64,000 nucleotides of DNA from Thiohalobacter sp. IOR34 (GCF_030406045.1 NZ_CP128988.1:1151438-1215437), one strand, 5' to 3'. Shown: positions 47,545-59,163, numbered from the stretch's first letter. Program-made: numbers and translations. The notes: generated by a model not told the origin, from the letters alone.

Positions 47545-48714
47545 ATGCAGAACGAGCCACTGCTGTACACCATCTTCCTGATCTTCACCGGTGCCGCGGT
47601 GGCGGCAACCCTTGCCCTCTATGCAAGGCAGGCACTGCTGGTGTCCTACATCCTGCTCGGCATGCTGTTCGGCCCCTGGGGGCTGGGCCTGGTCGACGAT
47701 CCGGAGCTGATCAGGGGCATCGCCAAGATCGGCATCATCATGCTGCTGTTCCTGCTCGGTCTGGATCTGCCGCTGCGCAAGCTGCTGCAGCTGGTCGGCG
47801 AGACGACCCGGGTCACGGGACTGAGCGCCCTGCTGTTCGCGCTGCTCGGCATCGGGGTCGGTTATGCCTTCGGCTATGACGCCACGGAACGGCTGCTGAT
47901 CGGCGCCGCGCTGATGTTCTCCAGCACCATCATCGGTCTCAAGCTGCTGCCCACCACCATCCTCCACCACAAGCGCACCGGCGAGATCATCGTCAGCATC
48001 CTGCTGCTGCAGGATCTGATCGCCATCCTCATCCTGCTGCTGCTGGAGTTCCAGGGTGGTGGCGAGATCGGCGCGGGCCGCATGCTGTTGCTGGCCCTGG
48101 CGCTGCCCGGGTTGCTGTTGCTGGCCGGGGGGCTGGAGCGTTGGGTGCTGCAGCCGCTGATCCGCCGCTTCGATACCATCCAGGAATACATCTTCCTGCT
48201 GGCCATCGGCTGGTGCCTGGGGTTCGCCGAACTGGCCGGCGTGCTCGGCCTGTCGCACGAGATCGGCGCCTTCATCGCCGGCGTGGCGCTGGCCGCCAGT
48301 CCCATCGCACTGTTCATCGCCGAAAGCCTCAAGCCGCTGCGCGATTTCTTCCTGATCATCTTCTTCTTCTCGCTGGGTGCCGGCTTCGACCTCGGCATCC
48401 TCGGTGCGGTCTTCGTGCCGGCGCTGCTGCTGGCTGCGCTCAGCATGCTGGTCAAGCCCCTGGTGTTCCGTTTCCTGCTGCAGCAGGCGGGGGAGTCACG
48501 GGAACGGGCCGGGGAGATCGGCGTGCGTCTCGGTCAGATCAGCGAATTCTCGCTGCTCATCGCCGTGCTGGCCTTCGACCAGCAGGTGATCGGCCGCGAG
48601 GCCTCCTATCTGGTCCAGGCGGCGACCCTGCTGACCTTCATCGCCTCCTCCTACTTCATCGTCCTGCGCTATCCGACACCGATCGCCGTATCGGAGCGGC
48701 TGCGGCGCAACTGA
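47545..48714 (+). CDS. Monovalent cation:proton antiporter (CPA2/KefB-type, membrane domain only)
   Basis: The 389-aa product is all membrane, with about 11-12 TM segments. It has the Na/H exchanger fold: ALLVSYILLGMLFGPWGLG, IGIIMLLFLLGLDLPLRKL, GAALMFSSTIIGLKLLPTT, ILLLQDLIAILILLLLEF, GLSHEIGAFIAGVALAASP and FFLIIFFFSLGAGFDLG. It lacks the C-terminal RCK/TrkA-N domain of KefB/KefC, so control by glutathione or nucleotide is not expected. Transported ion (Na or K) cannot be read. The ATG at 47545 is chosen over longer frames that run into the repeat element. Confidence 0.88.
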   Translation: MQNEPLLYTIFLIFTGAAVAATLALYARQALLVSYILLGMLFGPWGLGLVDDPELIRGIAKIGIIMLLFLLGLDLPLRKLLQLVGETTRVTGLSALLFALLGIGVGYAFGYDATERLLIGAALMFSSTIIGLKLLPTTILHHKRTGEIIVSILLLQDLIAILILLLLEFQGGGEIGAGRMLLLALALPGLLLLAGGLERWVLQPLIRRFDTIQEYIFLLAIGWCLGFAELAGVLGLSHEIGAFIAGVALAASPIALFIAESLKPLRDFFLIIFFFSLGAGFDLGILGAVFVPALLLAALSMLVKPLVFRFLLQQAGESRERAGEIGVRLGQISEFSLLIAVLAFDQQVIGREASYLVQAATLLTFIASSYFIVLRYPTPIAVSERLRRN

Positions 48715-48735
48715 GCCGCTTCCTCGCGCCCGGCT

Positions 48736-49995
48736 TCAGCGCCACCAGAGGCTGGTCTCGGGGAGGTAGGTGATCAGCATCAGCCAGACCAGCATGATGG
48801 CGAGAAAGGGCAGGGCGGCGAGGAACAGGTCGAGGACCGGCCGCCCGAAGCGCTGGCTGGCGATGAACAGGTTGATGCCGACCGGTGGTGTGCTGTAGCC
48901 GATCTCCAGGTTGGCCAGCAGGACGATGCCGAGGTGTACGGGGTCGACACCGAACTCGCGGGCGATGGGCAGGATCAGCGGCACCAGCACGACGATGGCG
49001 GAGAAGATGTCCATCATGGCGCCGACCGCCAGCAGCACCAGGTTGAGCAACAGCAGGAACTGCAACTGGCTGTCGATGTGCTCGCGCATCCAGGCCAGCA
49101 GCCGCATCGGGATCTCGGCGTCGACCAGCAGGTTGGTCAGGCCCATGGCCATGCCGAGGATGATCAGCAGGCTGCCGACCAGCATGCAGCTGTCCCGCAG
49201 CAGTGGCAGCAGCTGGCGGGAGAGGCGCAGGTTGCGATGGATCAGGCTCTCCAGCAGCAGCGCATAGGCGGCGGTGCAGGCCGCCGCCTCGCTGACCGTG
49301 ACATAGCCGCCGAAGATGCCGGTCACCACGCCGACCGGCATCAGCAGATCCCAGATGCCGTCGCGCAGCGCTGCGCGCAGCTGGGCCAGGCTGAAGGCAT
49401 GGCGCGGCACGTCGAAGCGGTATCCCACCGACATGCTGTAGAGCAGCAGCATGGCCAGCAGGATCAGCCCCGGCACCACACCGGCCAGGAACAGCTCGTC
49501 GATGTTGACCCCGGCGACGATGCCGTAGACCAGCACTGCCAGGCTGGGCGGGAACAGCAGGCCCAGCGAGCCGGAAGAGGTGAGCAGGCCGAGGCTGAAG
49601 CGCTCGTGGTAACCGACACTGCCGAGCATCGGGAACAGCAACCCGCCAAGCGCGAGGATGGTCACCCCCGAGGCGCCGGAGAAGGCGGTGAAGAAGGCGC
49701 AGGCACAGAGCGCCACCGCCGCCAGGCCGCCGGGCAGCCAGCCGACCATGGCATTGAACAGCCGGATCAGCCGCTGCGGCGCGCCGCCGGCCGCCAGCAC
49801 CACGCCGGCGAAGGTGAACAGGGGGATGGCGGTGAGGTTGGGCGAGGAGGCGAGCCGGTTCAGCTCGATGATCAGCACCGCCGGGTCGAGTTCCGCCTGG
49901 TGCACGGCATACAGGCCGCCGGCACCGAGCACTGCGAACAGCGGCAGGCCCAGGGTGGCGAGCAGCAGCAGCAACAGGACCACGGCGAGGTTCAT
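48736..49995 (-). CDS. dctM: TRAP transporter large permease (DctM)
   Basis: The 419-aa product has about 12 TM segments and is the sodium-coupled translocation subunit of a TRAP system. Typical features are TAIPLFTFAGVVLAAGG, AFFTAFSGASGVTILALGGL, SLGLLFPPSLAVLVYGIVAG, LDPAVLII and ATPPVGINLF-like STPPVGINLFIASQRFG near the C-terminus. It overlaps dctQ by 4 bp and closes the minus-strand operon arsC-like/dapE/tatT/dctP/dctQ/dctM. It converges on the antiporter gene. Confidence 0.93.
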   Translation of the reverse strand: MNLAVVLLLLLLATLGLPLFAVLGAGGLYAVHQAELDPAVLIIELNRLASSPNLTAIPLFTFAGVVLAAGGAPQRLIRLFNAMVGWLPGGLAAVALCACAFFTAFSGASGVTILALGGLLFPMLGSVGYHERFSLGLLTSSGSLGLLFPPSLAVLVYGIVAGVNIDELFLAGVVPGLILLAMLLLYSMSVGYRFDVPRHAFSLAQLRAALRDGIWDLLMPVGVVTGIFGGYVTVSEAAACTAAYALLLESLIHRNLRLSRQLLPLLRDSCMLVGSLLIILGMAMGLTNLLVDAEIPMRLLAWMREHIDSQLQFLLLLNLVLLAVGAMMDIFSAIVVLVPLILPIAREFGVDPVHLGIVLLANLEIGYSTPPVGINLFIASQRFGRPVLDLFLAALPFLAIMLVWLMLITYLPETSLWWR

Positions 49996-50486
49996 GCTCC
50001 GCCATCTCCCTCGTCAGGGCCGAGCAGCAGGCCGAGCAGGAAGTGCAGGCCGAGCAGGCCGAAACCGACCGGCAGGATCAGGTTGAACAGCACCGCCCAG
50101 CGCTCGTAGCCGGCCGCATAGCTCCACTCGTCCCACCAGAAGCGGCCCGCCGCCTGCAGCAGCAGGCCGGTGATCAGCAAGCCGACGGTCTGCAGCGGCC
50201 GGTAGAGCCGGGCCGTCCAGTGATCCGGCAGCCAGGCGGCGATGACGTCGATCTTGATATGGGCGCGGGCGTCGCTGGCCAGGGCGGCGCCGAGGAAGGT
50301 GACGTAGAGCACCAGGTGGCGGGCCAGGGTGTCGGCGGCGGAGAGTCCCGTATCGAACAGGTTGCGGGCGACGATCTGGCCGAGGGTGATCAGCAGCAGC
50401 AGCAGCAGGCTGGTGCCGGCGAGATAGATTTCCAGGCGGACCAGGGCGCGGCGCAGGCCGTTCAGGCTGGCCGTGGCCCAGGTCAT
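49992..50486 (-). CDS. dctQ: TRAP transporter small permease (DctQ)
   Basis: The 164-aa product has four TM segments and the DctQ pattern: YLAGTSLLLLLLITLGQIVA, RNLFDTGLSAADTLARHLVL, YVTFLGAALASDARAHIKID and WWDEWSYAAGYERWAVLFN. It supports DctM in the membrane. Both its ends overlap neighbours (ATGA with dctP upstream and dctM downstream), showing strict coupling of the three subunits. Confidence 0.92.
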   Translation of the reverse strand: MTWATASLNGLRRALVRLEIYLAGTSLLLLLLITLGQIVARNLFDTGLSAADTLARHLVLYVTFLGAALASDARAHIKIDVIAAWLPDHWTARLYRPLQTVGLLITGLLLQAAGRFWWDEWSYAAGYERWAVLFNLILPVGFGLLGLHFLLGLLLGPDEGDGGA

Positions 50487-51523
50487 TCGCCGCCGGATCC
50501 GCTGGCCGCCCCGGCCCGGCTGGAGCGGAACTCGTGCAGCAGACGGCGGGTGCGCTGCAGCAGCTCGGCCGGGATGTAGTTCTGTCGGGTCAGCTCTTGC
50601 GCGGCCTTGTCGCGCATCGCGACCAGCTCGGCCGGGTCCAGGTCCTCGGGCCCGAACATGAACTCCAGGCCCTCCTCTTTGAGCACCTCGATGCTCTTGG
50701 CGTTGTCGACGCGGGTGGCGCGGATCAGCTCGCGGCTGGCCTCGCGGCCGGTGTCGCGCAGGATCTGCTGCAGATCGGGCGGCAGCCGGTCGAAGAAGCG
50801 GCGCGACACCAGCAGGCCGCCGATGCCGTTGGCCATCGGCAGTTCGGTGACATAGCCGACCTTGGTGAACCACTGCAGGGCGATGGCCGCCAGGGGGGTG
50901 CAGTAGACGGTGTCGAGCAGACCGGTGGAGAGGCTGGTGAAGACGTCGGTGATCGACAGCGGCACCGGTGCCAGGCCGCTGGCGCGGAACAGGGCCTCGC
51001 CCAGCGGATCGCCCTGCCACAGCCAGATCCGCTGCTGCTTCAGGTCGTCGAAGGAGTGGATCGGCTGCTTGGAGAAGAAGTACACGAAACCGACCTCCAT
51101 CCAGCCGAGCAGTTCATAGCCGTGGTCGCGGAAACCCTGTTCGAACTCGGGCATGAAGTGTTCGCGGACGAAGTCGATCTCGGCATAGTCGTTGAACAGG
51201 AAGGGCAGTTCCAGGACGCGCGCCGGCGAATAGATGCGGCCCATGCCGTAGCCGGTCAGGGCCGCGCCCTGGAGCTGGTTGAAGCGGATCTTCTTCAGCA
51301 CGTCGGGCTCGTCGCCCTGCACGCCGCCGGGATAGAACTTGAAGACCAGCCGCCCCTCGCTGCGCACCTTCACTGCCTCGCCCCAGTCCTCCAGCAGGTT
51401 CATCCAGGTCGAGCCGGGCGGCGCCAGGGTGGCGAACTTGAGGACATAGCGCGGGCCGGCGCCGGCCGCCGGGCCGAACAGCAGGCCGAGCAACAGCAGG
51501 GTGGTGGTGAACAGTCGTTTCAT
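50483..51523 (-). CDS. dctP: TRAP transporter periplasmic substrate-binding protein (DctP)
   Basis: The 346-aa product has a Sec signal (LFTTTLLLLGLLFGPAAGA). The DctP fold shows as LKFATLAPPGSTWMNLLEDW, FKFYPGGVQGDEPDVLKKI, LELPFLFNDYAEIDFVRE, IWLWQGDPLGEALFRASGL, PVPLSITDVFTSLSTGLLD and YVTELPMANGIGGLLVSRR. The ligand, usually a carboxylate, cannot be told. The ATG at 51523 gives a normal signal; the ATG at 51535 adds four residues. It is preceded by a TatT gene, which marks the TatT-type TRAP subgroup. Confidence 0.93.
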   Translation of the reverse strand: MKRLFTTTLLLLGLLFGPAAGAGPRYVLKFATLAPPGSTWMNLLEDWGEAVKVRSEGRLVFKFYPGGVQGDEPDVLKKIRFNQLQGAALTGYGMGRIYSPARVLELPFLFNDYAEIDFVREHFMPEFEQGFRDHGYELLGWMEVGFVYFFSKQPIHSFDDLKQQRIWLWQGDPLGEALFRASGLAPVPLSITDVFTSLSTGLLDTVYCTPLAAIALQWFTKVGYVTELPMANGIGGLLVSRRFFDRLPPDLQQILRDTGREASRELIRATRVDNAKSIEVLKEEGLEFMFGPEDLDPAELVAMRDKAAQELTRQNYIPAELLQRTRRLLHEFRSSRAGAASGSGGE

Positions 51524-51550
51524 GGTGTTCGGCATCTCCTCGTCACCCGG

Positions 51551-52441
51551 TCAGAACCAGGCCGCCTCCTTTGCAAGCAGGGCACGGGCCCGTTCCCGGG
51601 CGACCTGGTTGGCGAAGCCCAGCTCCGGGAAGCTGCCAGGCGGCGTCTCCAGGACGGCCGTCAGGCGCTGGTGGAAGGTCTTGCGGTCCATCATCTGCCG
51701 GGCCAGGAATTCGGCGTGCAGCACATCGACCATCAGCAGCCGCCCCTGGCTGATCTCCCGGGCGCGCGCGAAGTGCCGGGCCGACTTCTCGAAGTCGCCG
51801 CCGAACATGGGTGCGCGGGCGCCGTAGTAGACGCCAAAGAACAGGTGGGGGCCGCCGTGATAGAAGGTCTCGTCCAGCTCCAGGACCCGCTGCATCAGAC
51901 GCGCGGCCCGGGTCAGACGGGCGATGCCGCGCGGGTCGTCGCGGTTCATGTCGATCCACTTGGCCCAGCAGGAGGCGCTCCAGAACAGGGCCGGCACGGC
52001 GCGCTGTCCGGTCTTGGCCAGGGCGCGGTCGAGTTCGGCCAGCGGTACCCGGCGGATGTCGATGTCCAGGCCGCCGTCGGCCAAGGCCAGCCGGGCCTGG
52101 TCGAAACAGCGCCGGTACAGCGCGGCGGCGCGGCGGCGGGATTCAGGCTCGACGAAGGCGTAGCTGTAGCCGTAGTAGCCCTCGGCGGCGTACAGCCGCA
52201 GGCGACGGTTGTGCGGATCCTCGACCAGCATGCCGTCCAGCATCTTCAGGGTGGCGGGGATGGCCGCGCGCGCCAGTTCCAGATCGGTCTCGCGGTTCAT
52301 GGCCTCGATGCCGCCTTCCATCAACGTCATCGAGCTGCGTACCACCACCTGACTGACCGAACAGCCGCCGAGCAGGGGCAGCAGCAGGAGCAGCAGCCAG
52401 GACAACGTGCGGCGGGCGGGAGAGGTGTGGGTGTCGGTCAT
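51551..52441 (-). CDS. tatT: TRAP-associated TPR lipoprotein TatT
   Basis: The 296-aa product has a lipobox LLLLPLLGGCS and is otherwise helical with TPR-like repeats: EDPHNRRLRLYAAEGYYGYS, YRRCFDQARLALADG, SASCWAKWIDMNRDDPRGIA and FYHGGPHLFFGVYYGARAP. It has the order expected of the T-component family described from Treponema (TatT binds TatP). It probably hands ligand to, or assembles with, DctP in the periplasm. The start at 52441 lies 23 bp after dapE; dctP follows at 27 bp. Confidence 0.9.
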   Translation of the reverse strand: MTDTHTSPARRTLSWLLLLLLPLLGGCSVSQVVVRSSMTLMEGGIEAMNRETDLELARAAIPATLKMLDGMLVEDPHNRRLRLYAAEGYYGYSYAFVEPESRRRAAALYRRCFDQARLALADGGLDIDIRRVPLAELDRALAKTGQRAVPALFWSASCWAKWIDMNRDDPRGIARLTRAARLMQRVLELDETFYHGGPHLFFGVYYGARAPMFGGDFEKSARHFARAREISQGRLLMVDVLHAEFLARQMMDRKTFHQRLTAVLETPPGSFPELGFANQVARERARALLAKEAAWF

Positions 52442-52464
52442 GGCGGTTTCCTTGTCCTTGGCGG

Positions 52465-53956
<1,492 letters not shown>

Positions 53957-54167
53957 GGGATGTCCTGGCGCTGCATGGTGCCGCCTATTATCCCGATCCG
54001 GAGTGTCGCTGGGAATAAAAATATCCTCCTGGCCCATGTGATCCGTACGACGGGTCAAGAAATGCCGGCCCCGGTCGAAACAGGAGGGAGGAACCCGCGT
54101 CCTCACCCCGGACGGCAGATTGCCCGGCGAGCAAGGGATTGGCCGAACAACGAGAAGAGCAGAGGCC

Positions 54168-56294
54168 ATGACAGCAGAACAGCCGTATTCACACAGTTTG
54201 TCCTTCAGCGAGCCCTCACTCGACTGCACCCCAGTGGCGCCGCAACTGGATGCCCAGCCGGCTGCCCTGTTTCGCGGCCGACTGAGCGCAGACGGCCGCG
54301 AATGCCGCATCGACTGGCAGAATGCCGCGGCGGCTGCCCTGCTGGGGGCGGTGGAAGGCGAGTCCCTGCAGCGCTGGCTGGAGCGGGTCCATCCCGCGGA
54401 TCGTGAGCGCCTGCGCCTGGGGCTGCTGCGGTTGCGTCGCGAGGGCTGGTTGCAGTGCGACTACCGGCTGCGCACCGATGCCGGCCCGTGCTGGATCCGG
54501 GACCAGCGTCGTCTGCTGGCATCGGAGGGGGATGGCAGCGCCCTGATGATCGGTTCCTGGAGCGATGTCAGCGACCGCTACCGGCTCGAGGGACAACTCC
54601 AGGAACGCGGCCGTCTGCTGCAGCAGCTGATGGCCATCCAGAGCGAGGGCGTCTGTGTGATCGATCTCCAGGGCCGGTTGCGGGAGATCAACCCGGCGGG
54701 GCTGGCGTTGCTGGATACCGACCGCCCCGTCGAGCTGCTGGGCCGATCGCCGCTGGAATTCGTCACCGAACAGAGTCGCCCGCGGCTGCTGGTCTCGGCG
54801 CGCCGCGTGCTGGCCGGCCACGAGGCACGGCTGCGCATCGGCCTGTGCACCGCCGGTGGCCGGGTGCGGCGGGTCGAGGTGCGGGCCGCGCCGCTGCTGG
54901 ATGGCGAGGGTCGGGTGGCATCCATCCTTGCCGTGGTGCGTGACGTCAGCAAGGTGCGGGCCGTGGAATCCCGGGCCAAGTACCTGGCCCATTACGACAC
55001 CCTCACCGGCCTGCCCAACCGGGCCCTGTTCCGTGACCGCCTGCTGCAGGCCATGGCCCAGGCGCGGCGTACCGAGTCGCTGATCGCGGTCATGTTCCTG
55101 GACATCGACCGCTTCAAGGACGTCAATGACACCTTGGGCCACGCGGTCGGCGACCGCCTGCTGCAGGAGACGGCCTCGCGCATCGCCTCCTGCCTGCGCG
55201 AGACCGACGTGGTGGCCCGCTTCGGTGGTGACGAGTTCGGCCTCATCCAGACCAATCTCACCCGCGTCGACAGTGCCGCCGATCTCGCTGGCCGCATCGT
55301 GCACGCCGTGAGTCAGCCCCTGCGCATCGACGGCCACGAGATCCATACCGGTGTCAGCATCGGCATCACCCTCTATCCCTTCGAGGAACAGGAGGCGGAC
55401 GATCTGTTGCGCAATGCCGACATGGCGATGTACATGGCCAAGCGTGAGGGACGCAACCGCTACCAGTTCTATCTCGCCGAGCTGAACCGCATCATCCTGC
55501 GTCGCACGGTCATCGAGCGCGAGCTGCGCGCGGCGCTGGAGCGGGAGCAGATGGAGTTGCACTACCAGCCGCAGATCTGCCTGCAGAGCGGCCGGGTGAT
55601 CGGTGTCGAGGCGCTGCTGCGGTGGGAGCACCCCGAACTCGGCAAGGTGTCGCCGCAGGAGTTCATCCCGGTGGCGGAGAGCAGCGGCATGATCATGCGC
55701 ATCGGTGAATGGGTGATGGCCAGGGCCTGCCGGCAGGCCCGTGCCTGGCAGGAGTCAGGACTGCCGCCACTGCGGGTGGCGATCAATCTGTCAGCGGTGC
55801 AGTTCCGGCACCGCGGATTGCTGGACTCCATCACCCGGGTGCTGGAGGAGACCGGTGCCGATCCGGCCATGCTCGAGGTGGAACTGACCGAATCCCTGAT
55901 CATGAAGGACGTGCATGCCGCCATCGACGTGCTGCGGCATCTGCACGACCTGGGGGTACAGATCGCGGTCGACGACTTTGGTACCGGCTATTCCTCGCTC
56001 AGCTACCTGACCCGCTTCCCGATCCAGAAGATCAAGCTCGACCAGTCCTTCGTGCGCGATGTCGGCAGCAAGGACGGGGCGGCCATCGCCCGCACCGTGA
56101 TCATGCTCGGCCACACCCTGGGCATGCGGGTCATGGCGGAGGGCGTGGAGAACCAGCAGCAGCTCGATTTCCTGCGCCTGCATGATTGCCACGAGGCCCA
56201 GGGCTACTATTTCAGCCGGCCAATGCCGGCTGCCGAGCTGGAGACGCTGCTGCTCGAGGGCCGGGAGGGGCTGCGTGCCCTGGCTCTCGAGTAG
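54168..56294 (+). CDS. Dual GGDEF-EAL protein with PAS-type sensor domains
   Basis: The 708-aa product has two N-terminal PAS-like regions (about 30-145 and 150-270, with DRYRLEGQLQERGRLLQQ linking them). The GGDEF domain has DTLTGLPNRALFRDRL and an intact GGDEF at 353-357 (FGGDEFGLI). The EAL domain has EALLRWEHPELG (from 481), a NLSAVQF substrate motif and DDFGTGYSSLSYL. Both active sites look intact, so it may make and break c-di-GMP, with the PAS input deciding. No TM segment is seen. GAAGAGCAGAGG precedes the ATG. The gene is plus-strand between two minus-strand dap groups. Its TAG stop reads into GTAGGAGC, the start of the repeat arm downstream. Confidence 0.94.
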   Translation: MTAEQPYSHSLSFSEPSLDCTPVAPQLDAQPAALFRGRLSADGRECRIDWQNAAAAALLGAVEGESLQRWLERVHPADRERLRLGLLRLRREGWLQCDYRLRTDAGPCWIRDQRRLLASEGDGSALMIGSWSDVSDRYRLEGQLQERGRLLQQLMAIQSEGVCVIDLQGRLREINPAGLALLDTDRPVELLGRSPLEFVTEQSRPRLLVSARRVLAGHEARLRIGLCTAGGRVRRVEVRAAPLLDGEGRVASILAVVRDVSKVRAVESRAKYLAHYDTLTGLPNRALFRDRLLQAMAQARRTESLIAVMFLDIDRFKDVNDTLGHAVGDRLLQETASRIASCLRETDVVARFGGDEFGLIQTNLTRVDSAADLAGRIVHAVSQPLRIDGHEIHTGVSIGITLYPFEEQEADDLLRNADMAMYMAKREGRNRYQFYLAELNRIILRRTVIERELRAALEREQMELHYQPQICLQSGRVIGVEALLRWEHPELGKVSPQEFIPVAESSGMIMRIGEWVMARACRQARAWQESGLPPLRVAINLSAVQFRHRGLLDSITRVLEETGADPAMLEVELTESLIMKDVHAAIDVLRHLHDLGVQIAVDDFGTGYSSLSYLTRFPIQKIKLDQSFVRDVGSKDGAAIARTVIMLGHTLGMRVMAEGVENQQQLDFLRLHDCHEAQGYYFSRPMPAAELETLLLEGREGLRALALE

Positions 56295-56302
56295 GAGCCC
56301 AC

Positions 56303-57103
56303 CGAATCGCGGCGTGGCCGCCGCTCCTACGGGGTATGGCGGAACCGCTTGTTTGCAGGAGCGGCCTCCAGGCCGCGATCGGGTTACCGCCCAAATCGCG
56401 GCGTGGCCGCCGTTCCTGCGGGGCATGGTGGAACCGCTTGTTTGCGGGAGCGGCCTCCAGGCCGCGATCGGGTTACCGCCCAAATCGCGGCGTGGCCGCC
56501 GCTCCTACGGGGTATGGCGGAACCGCTTGTTTGTAGGAGCGGCCTCCAGGCCGCGATCGGGATTGACCGCCCGACTCGCGGCGTGGACGCCGCTCCTACG
56601 GGGTATGGCGGAACCGCTTGTTTGCGGGAGCGGCCTCCAGGCCGCGATCGGGATTGACCGCCCGAATCGCGGCGTGGCCGCCGTTCCTACGGGGCATGGC
56701 GGAACCGCTTGTTTGCAGGAGCGGCCTCCAGGCCGCGATCGGGATTGACCGCCCAAATCGCGGCGTGGACGCCGCTCCTGCGGGGCATGGAGGAACCGCT
56801 TGTTTGTAGGAGCGGCCTCCAGGCCGCGATCGGGTTACCGCCCAAATCGCGGCGTGGCCGCCGCTCCTGCGGGGCATGGCGGAACCGCTTGTTTGTAGGA
56901 GCGGCCTCCAGGCCGCGATCGGGATTGACCGCCCGACTCGCGGCGTGGACGCCGCTCCTACGGGGCATGGAGGAACCGCTTGTTTGTAGGAGCGGCCTCC
57001 AGGCCGCGATCGGGTTACCGCCCAAATCGCGGCGTGGACGCCGCTCCTACAGGGCATGGCGGAACCGCTTGTTTGTAGGAGCGGCCTCCAGGCCGCGATC
57101 GGT
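56303..57103. repeat. Nine-unit palindromic REP array, 89/91-bp period
   Basis: Nine units each hold ATCGCGGCGTGG(C/A)CGCCG plus CTCCT, a GGGGCATGGCGGAACCGC-type loop and (T/C)AGGAGCGGCCTCCAGGCC. Successive arms start at 56361, 56450, 56539, 56630, 56721, 56812, 56901, 56992 and 57081. Spacing is 89 bp with the joint GGGTTACCGCCC or 91 bp with GGGATTGACCGCCC. It fills the space between the GGDEF-EAL stop and the dapD stop, ending 1-2 bases before the latter. It should fold into a row of hairpins and could terminate both convergent genes. Frames inside it are artefacts. Confidence 0.95.
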
Positions 57104-57104
57104 C

Positions 57105-57926
57105 TCAGATGTCCCGCAGCAGCTCGTTGATGCCCACCTTGCTCAGGGTCTTGGCGTCCACCTTCTTGACGATCACCGCGCAGTACAGGCTGTACTTGCC
57201 GTCCCTGGAGGGCAGGTTGCCGGATACCACCACCGACCCGGCCGGCACCCGGCCATAGAGGATCTCGTCCTTCTCGCGGTCGTAGATGCGGGTCGACTGG
57301 CCGATGTAGACGCCCATGGAGATCACCGAGCCTTCCTCGACGATGACCCCTTCCACCACCTCGGAGCGGGCACCGATGAAGCAGTTGTCCTCGATGATGG
57401 TCGGTGCGGCCTGCAGCGGTTCCAGCACGCCGCCGATGCCGACGCCGCCGGAGAGGTGCACGTTCTTGCCGATCTGGGCGCAGGAGCCGACCGTCGCCCA
57501 GGTGTCGACCATGGTGCCGGAGTCGACATAGGCGCCGATGTTGACATAGGAGGGCATCAGCACCACGCCGGGGGCGATGTAGCTGCCGCGGCGGGCGGTG
57601 GCCGGCGGTACCACCCGCACCCCGCCCTCGCGGAAATCACGGGAGTTGTAGTCGGCATACTTGGAGGGCACCTTGTCGTAGTAGTTGGTGAAGCCGCCCT
57701 TCATGAACTGGTTGTCCTCGATGCGGAAGGACAGCAGCACGGCCTTCTTCAGCCAGTCGTTGACCTGCCACTGGCCGTCGATCTTCTCCGCCACCCGCGC
57801 CTTGCCGCTGTCCAGCAGGGCGATGGCCTCCAGTACCGCCTCCTTGACCAGCGGCTCGACGCTGCGCGGATTGATGTCGGCGCGGCGCTCGAAGGCTTCC
57901 TCGATGATGGGCTTGATGTCACTCAT
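57105..57926 (-). CDS. dapD: Tetrahydrodipicolinate N-succinyltransferase
   Basis: DapD succinylates tetrahydrodipicolinate in the lysine/DAP pathway. The 273-aa product has the helical N-domain ([20 protein letters not shown]) and [16 protein letters not shown]. The left-handed beta-helix carries hexapeptide repeats such as [39 protein letters not shown] and [14 protein letters not shown]. It ends [19 protein letters not shown]. It lies 37 bp after dapC. The repeat array abuts its stop codon. Confidence 0.97.
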   Translation of the reverse strand: MSDIKPIIEEAFERRADINPRSVEPLVKEAVLEAIALLDSGKARVAEKIDGQWQVNDWLKKAVLLSFRIEDNQFMKGGFTNYYDKVPSKYADYNSRDFREGGVRVVPPATARRGSYIAPGVVLMPSYVNIGAYVDSGTMVDTWATVGSCAQIGKNVHLSGGVGIGGVLEPLQAAPTIIEDNCFIGARSEVVEGVIVEEGSVISMGVYIGQSTRIYDREKDEILYGRVPAGSVVVSGNLPSRDGKYSLYCAVIVKKVDAKTLSKVGINELLRDI

Positions 57927-57963
57927 GGCGGATCTCCAGTCGTCTCGTTGTTCCCGAATGTTG

Positions 57964-59163
57964 TCAAAGGTGTTCCACGAAGCGGCGGATGCGACGTGCC
58001 GCCTCGATGCAGTCTTCCAGCGGGGCCACCAGGGCCAGGCGCACATGATTGCGGCCCGGATTACCCTGTTCGGTGTCGCGTGACAGGTAGCTGCCGGGCA
58101 GCACCGTGACATGCTGTTCGGCGTACAGTCGGCGGGCGAATTCGGCATCGTCCAGCGGGGTCCTGGGCCAGAGGTAGAAGCCGGCCTCGGGCAGCGCAAG
58201 CTCCAGCAGGCCGTCGAGGATGTCGAGCACGGCGGCGAACTTCTCGCGGTACAGGGTCCGGTTGTCGCGCACGTGGCGCTCGTCGCCCCAGGCCTTGATG
58301 CTCGCGGCCTGGGTGGGCGGCGGCATGGCGCAGCCGTGGTAGGTGCGGTAGCGGTGGAAGGCTGCGATCAGTTCGGCGTCGCCGGCGACGAAGCCGGAGC
58401 GCAGCCCCGGCAGGTTGGAACGCTTGGACAGGCTGTGGAATACCAGGCAGCGGCGGTAGTCGTCCCGGCCCATGGCCGCGGCCGCTGCCAGCAGGCCGCC
58501 GGGCGGCGTCTTCTCGTCGGGGTAGATCTCCGAATAGCATTCGTCGGCGGCGATCACGAAGTCGTGCTCGTCGGCCAGGCGGATCAGCGATTGCAGGGTC
58601 TCCGGGGCGAGCACCGCGCCGGTCGGGTTGCCCGGGCTGCAGACGTAGATCAGCTGGCAGTCGCGCCACACGTCTTCCGGTACCGCGCTGAAGTCCGGGC
58701 GGTAGCCGTTGTCGGCGGTGGTGTTCAGAAACCAGGGTTCGGCACCGGCGAGCAGGGCAGCGCCCTCGTAAATCTGGTAAAAGGGATTGGGCGAGAGCAC
58801 CAGCGCACGCGCAGCGCCACGGTCGACCAGGGCCTGGGCGACGGCGAACAGGGCCTCGCGGGTGCCGTTGACCGGCAGCACCTGGCGTTCCGGGTCGATG
58901 CTGCCGGCGGGCAGTTCGAAGCGCCGTACCAGCCAGTCGGCGATGGCCGCGCGCAGTTCCGGCCGGCCGCGGGTCAGCGGGTAGTTGGCCAAGCCGTGCA
59001 GGTGGGAGATGATCTCCTCGGCGACGAAGTGCGGCGGCGGATGATTGGGTTCGCCGATCGACAGGTTGACGTGAGAGAGCCCCGCCGGCGGCTGGATCCC
59101 GGACTTGAGCCGGGCGAGCCGTTCGAAAGGGTAGGGCTGCAGCCTGTCGAGATCGGGATTCAT
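57964..59163 (-). CDS. dapC: Succinyldiaminopimelate transaminase
   Basis: The 399-aa class I aminotransferase has [115 protein letters not shown] and the PLP-Lys motif [20 protein letters not shown]. This is the DapC subfamily of proteobacteria, and the dapC-dapD order fits. It would make N-succinyl-LL-DAP for DapE. It is divergent from the EamA transporter with a 66-bp gap. Confidence 0.94.
   Translation of the reverse strand: MNPDLDRLQPYPFERLARLKSGIQPPAGLSHVNLSIGEPNHPPPHFVAEEIISHLHGLANYPLTRGRPELRAAIADWLVRRFELPAGSIDPERQVLPVNGTREALFAVAQALVDRGAARALVLSPNPFYQIYEGAALLAGAEPWFLNTTADNGYRPDFSAVPEDVWRDCQLIYVCSPGNPTGAVLAPETLQSLIRLADEHDFVIAADECYSEIYPDEKTPPGGLLAAAAAMGRDDYRRCLVFHSLSKRSNLPGLRSGFVAGDAELIAAFHRYRTYHGCAMPPPTQAASIKAWGDERHVRDNRTLYREKFAAVLDILDGLLELALPEAGFYLWPRTPLDDAEFARRLYAEQHVTVLPGSYLSRDTEQGNPGRNHVRLALVAPLEDCIEAARRIRRFVEHL

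Noticed and set aside
56303-57103. Array considered as CRISPR or as a repeat protein gene
   Set aside because: There are no unique spacers, each unit is an inverted pair, joints come in only two types, and frames in several phases on both strands are open to a similar extent. It is a REP-type array.
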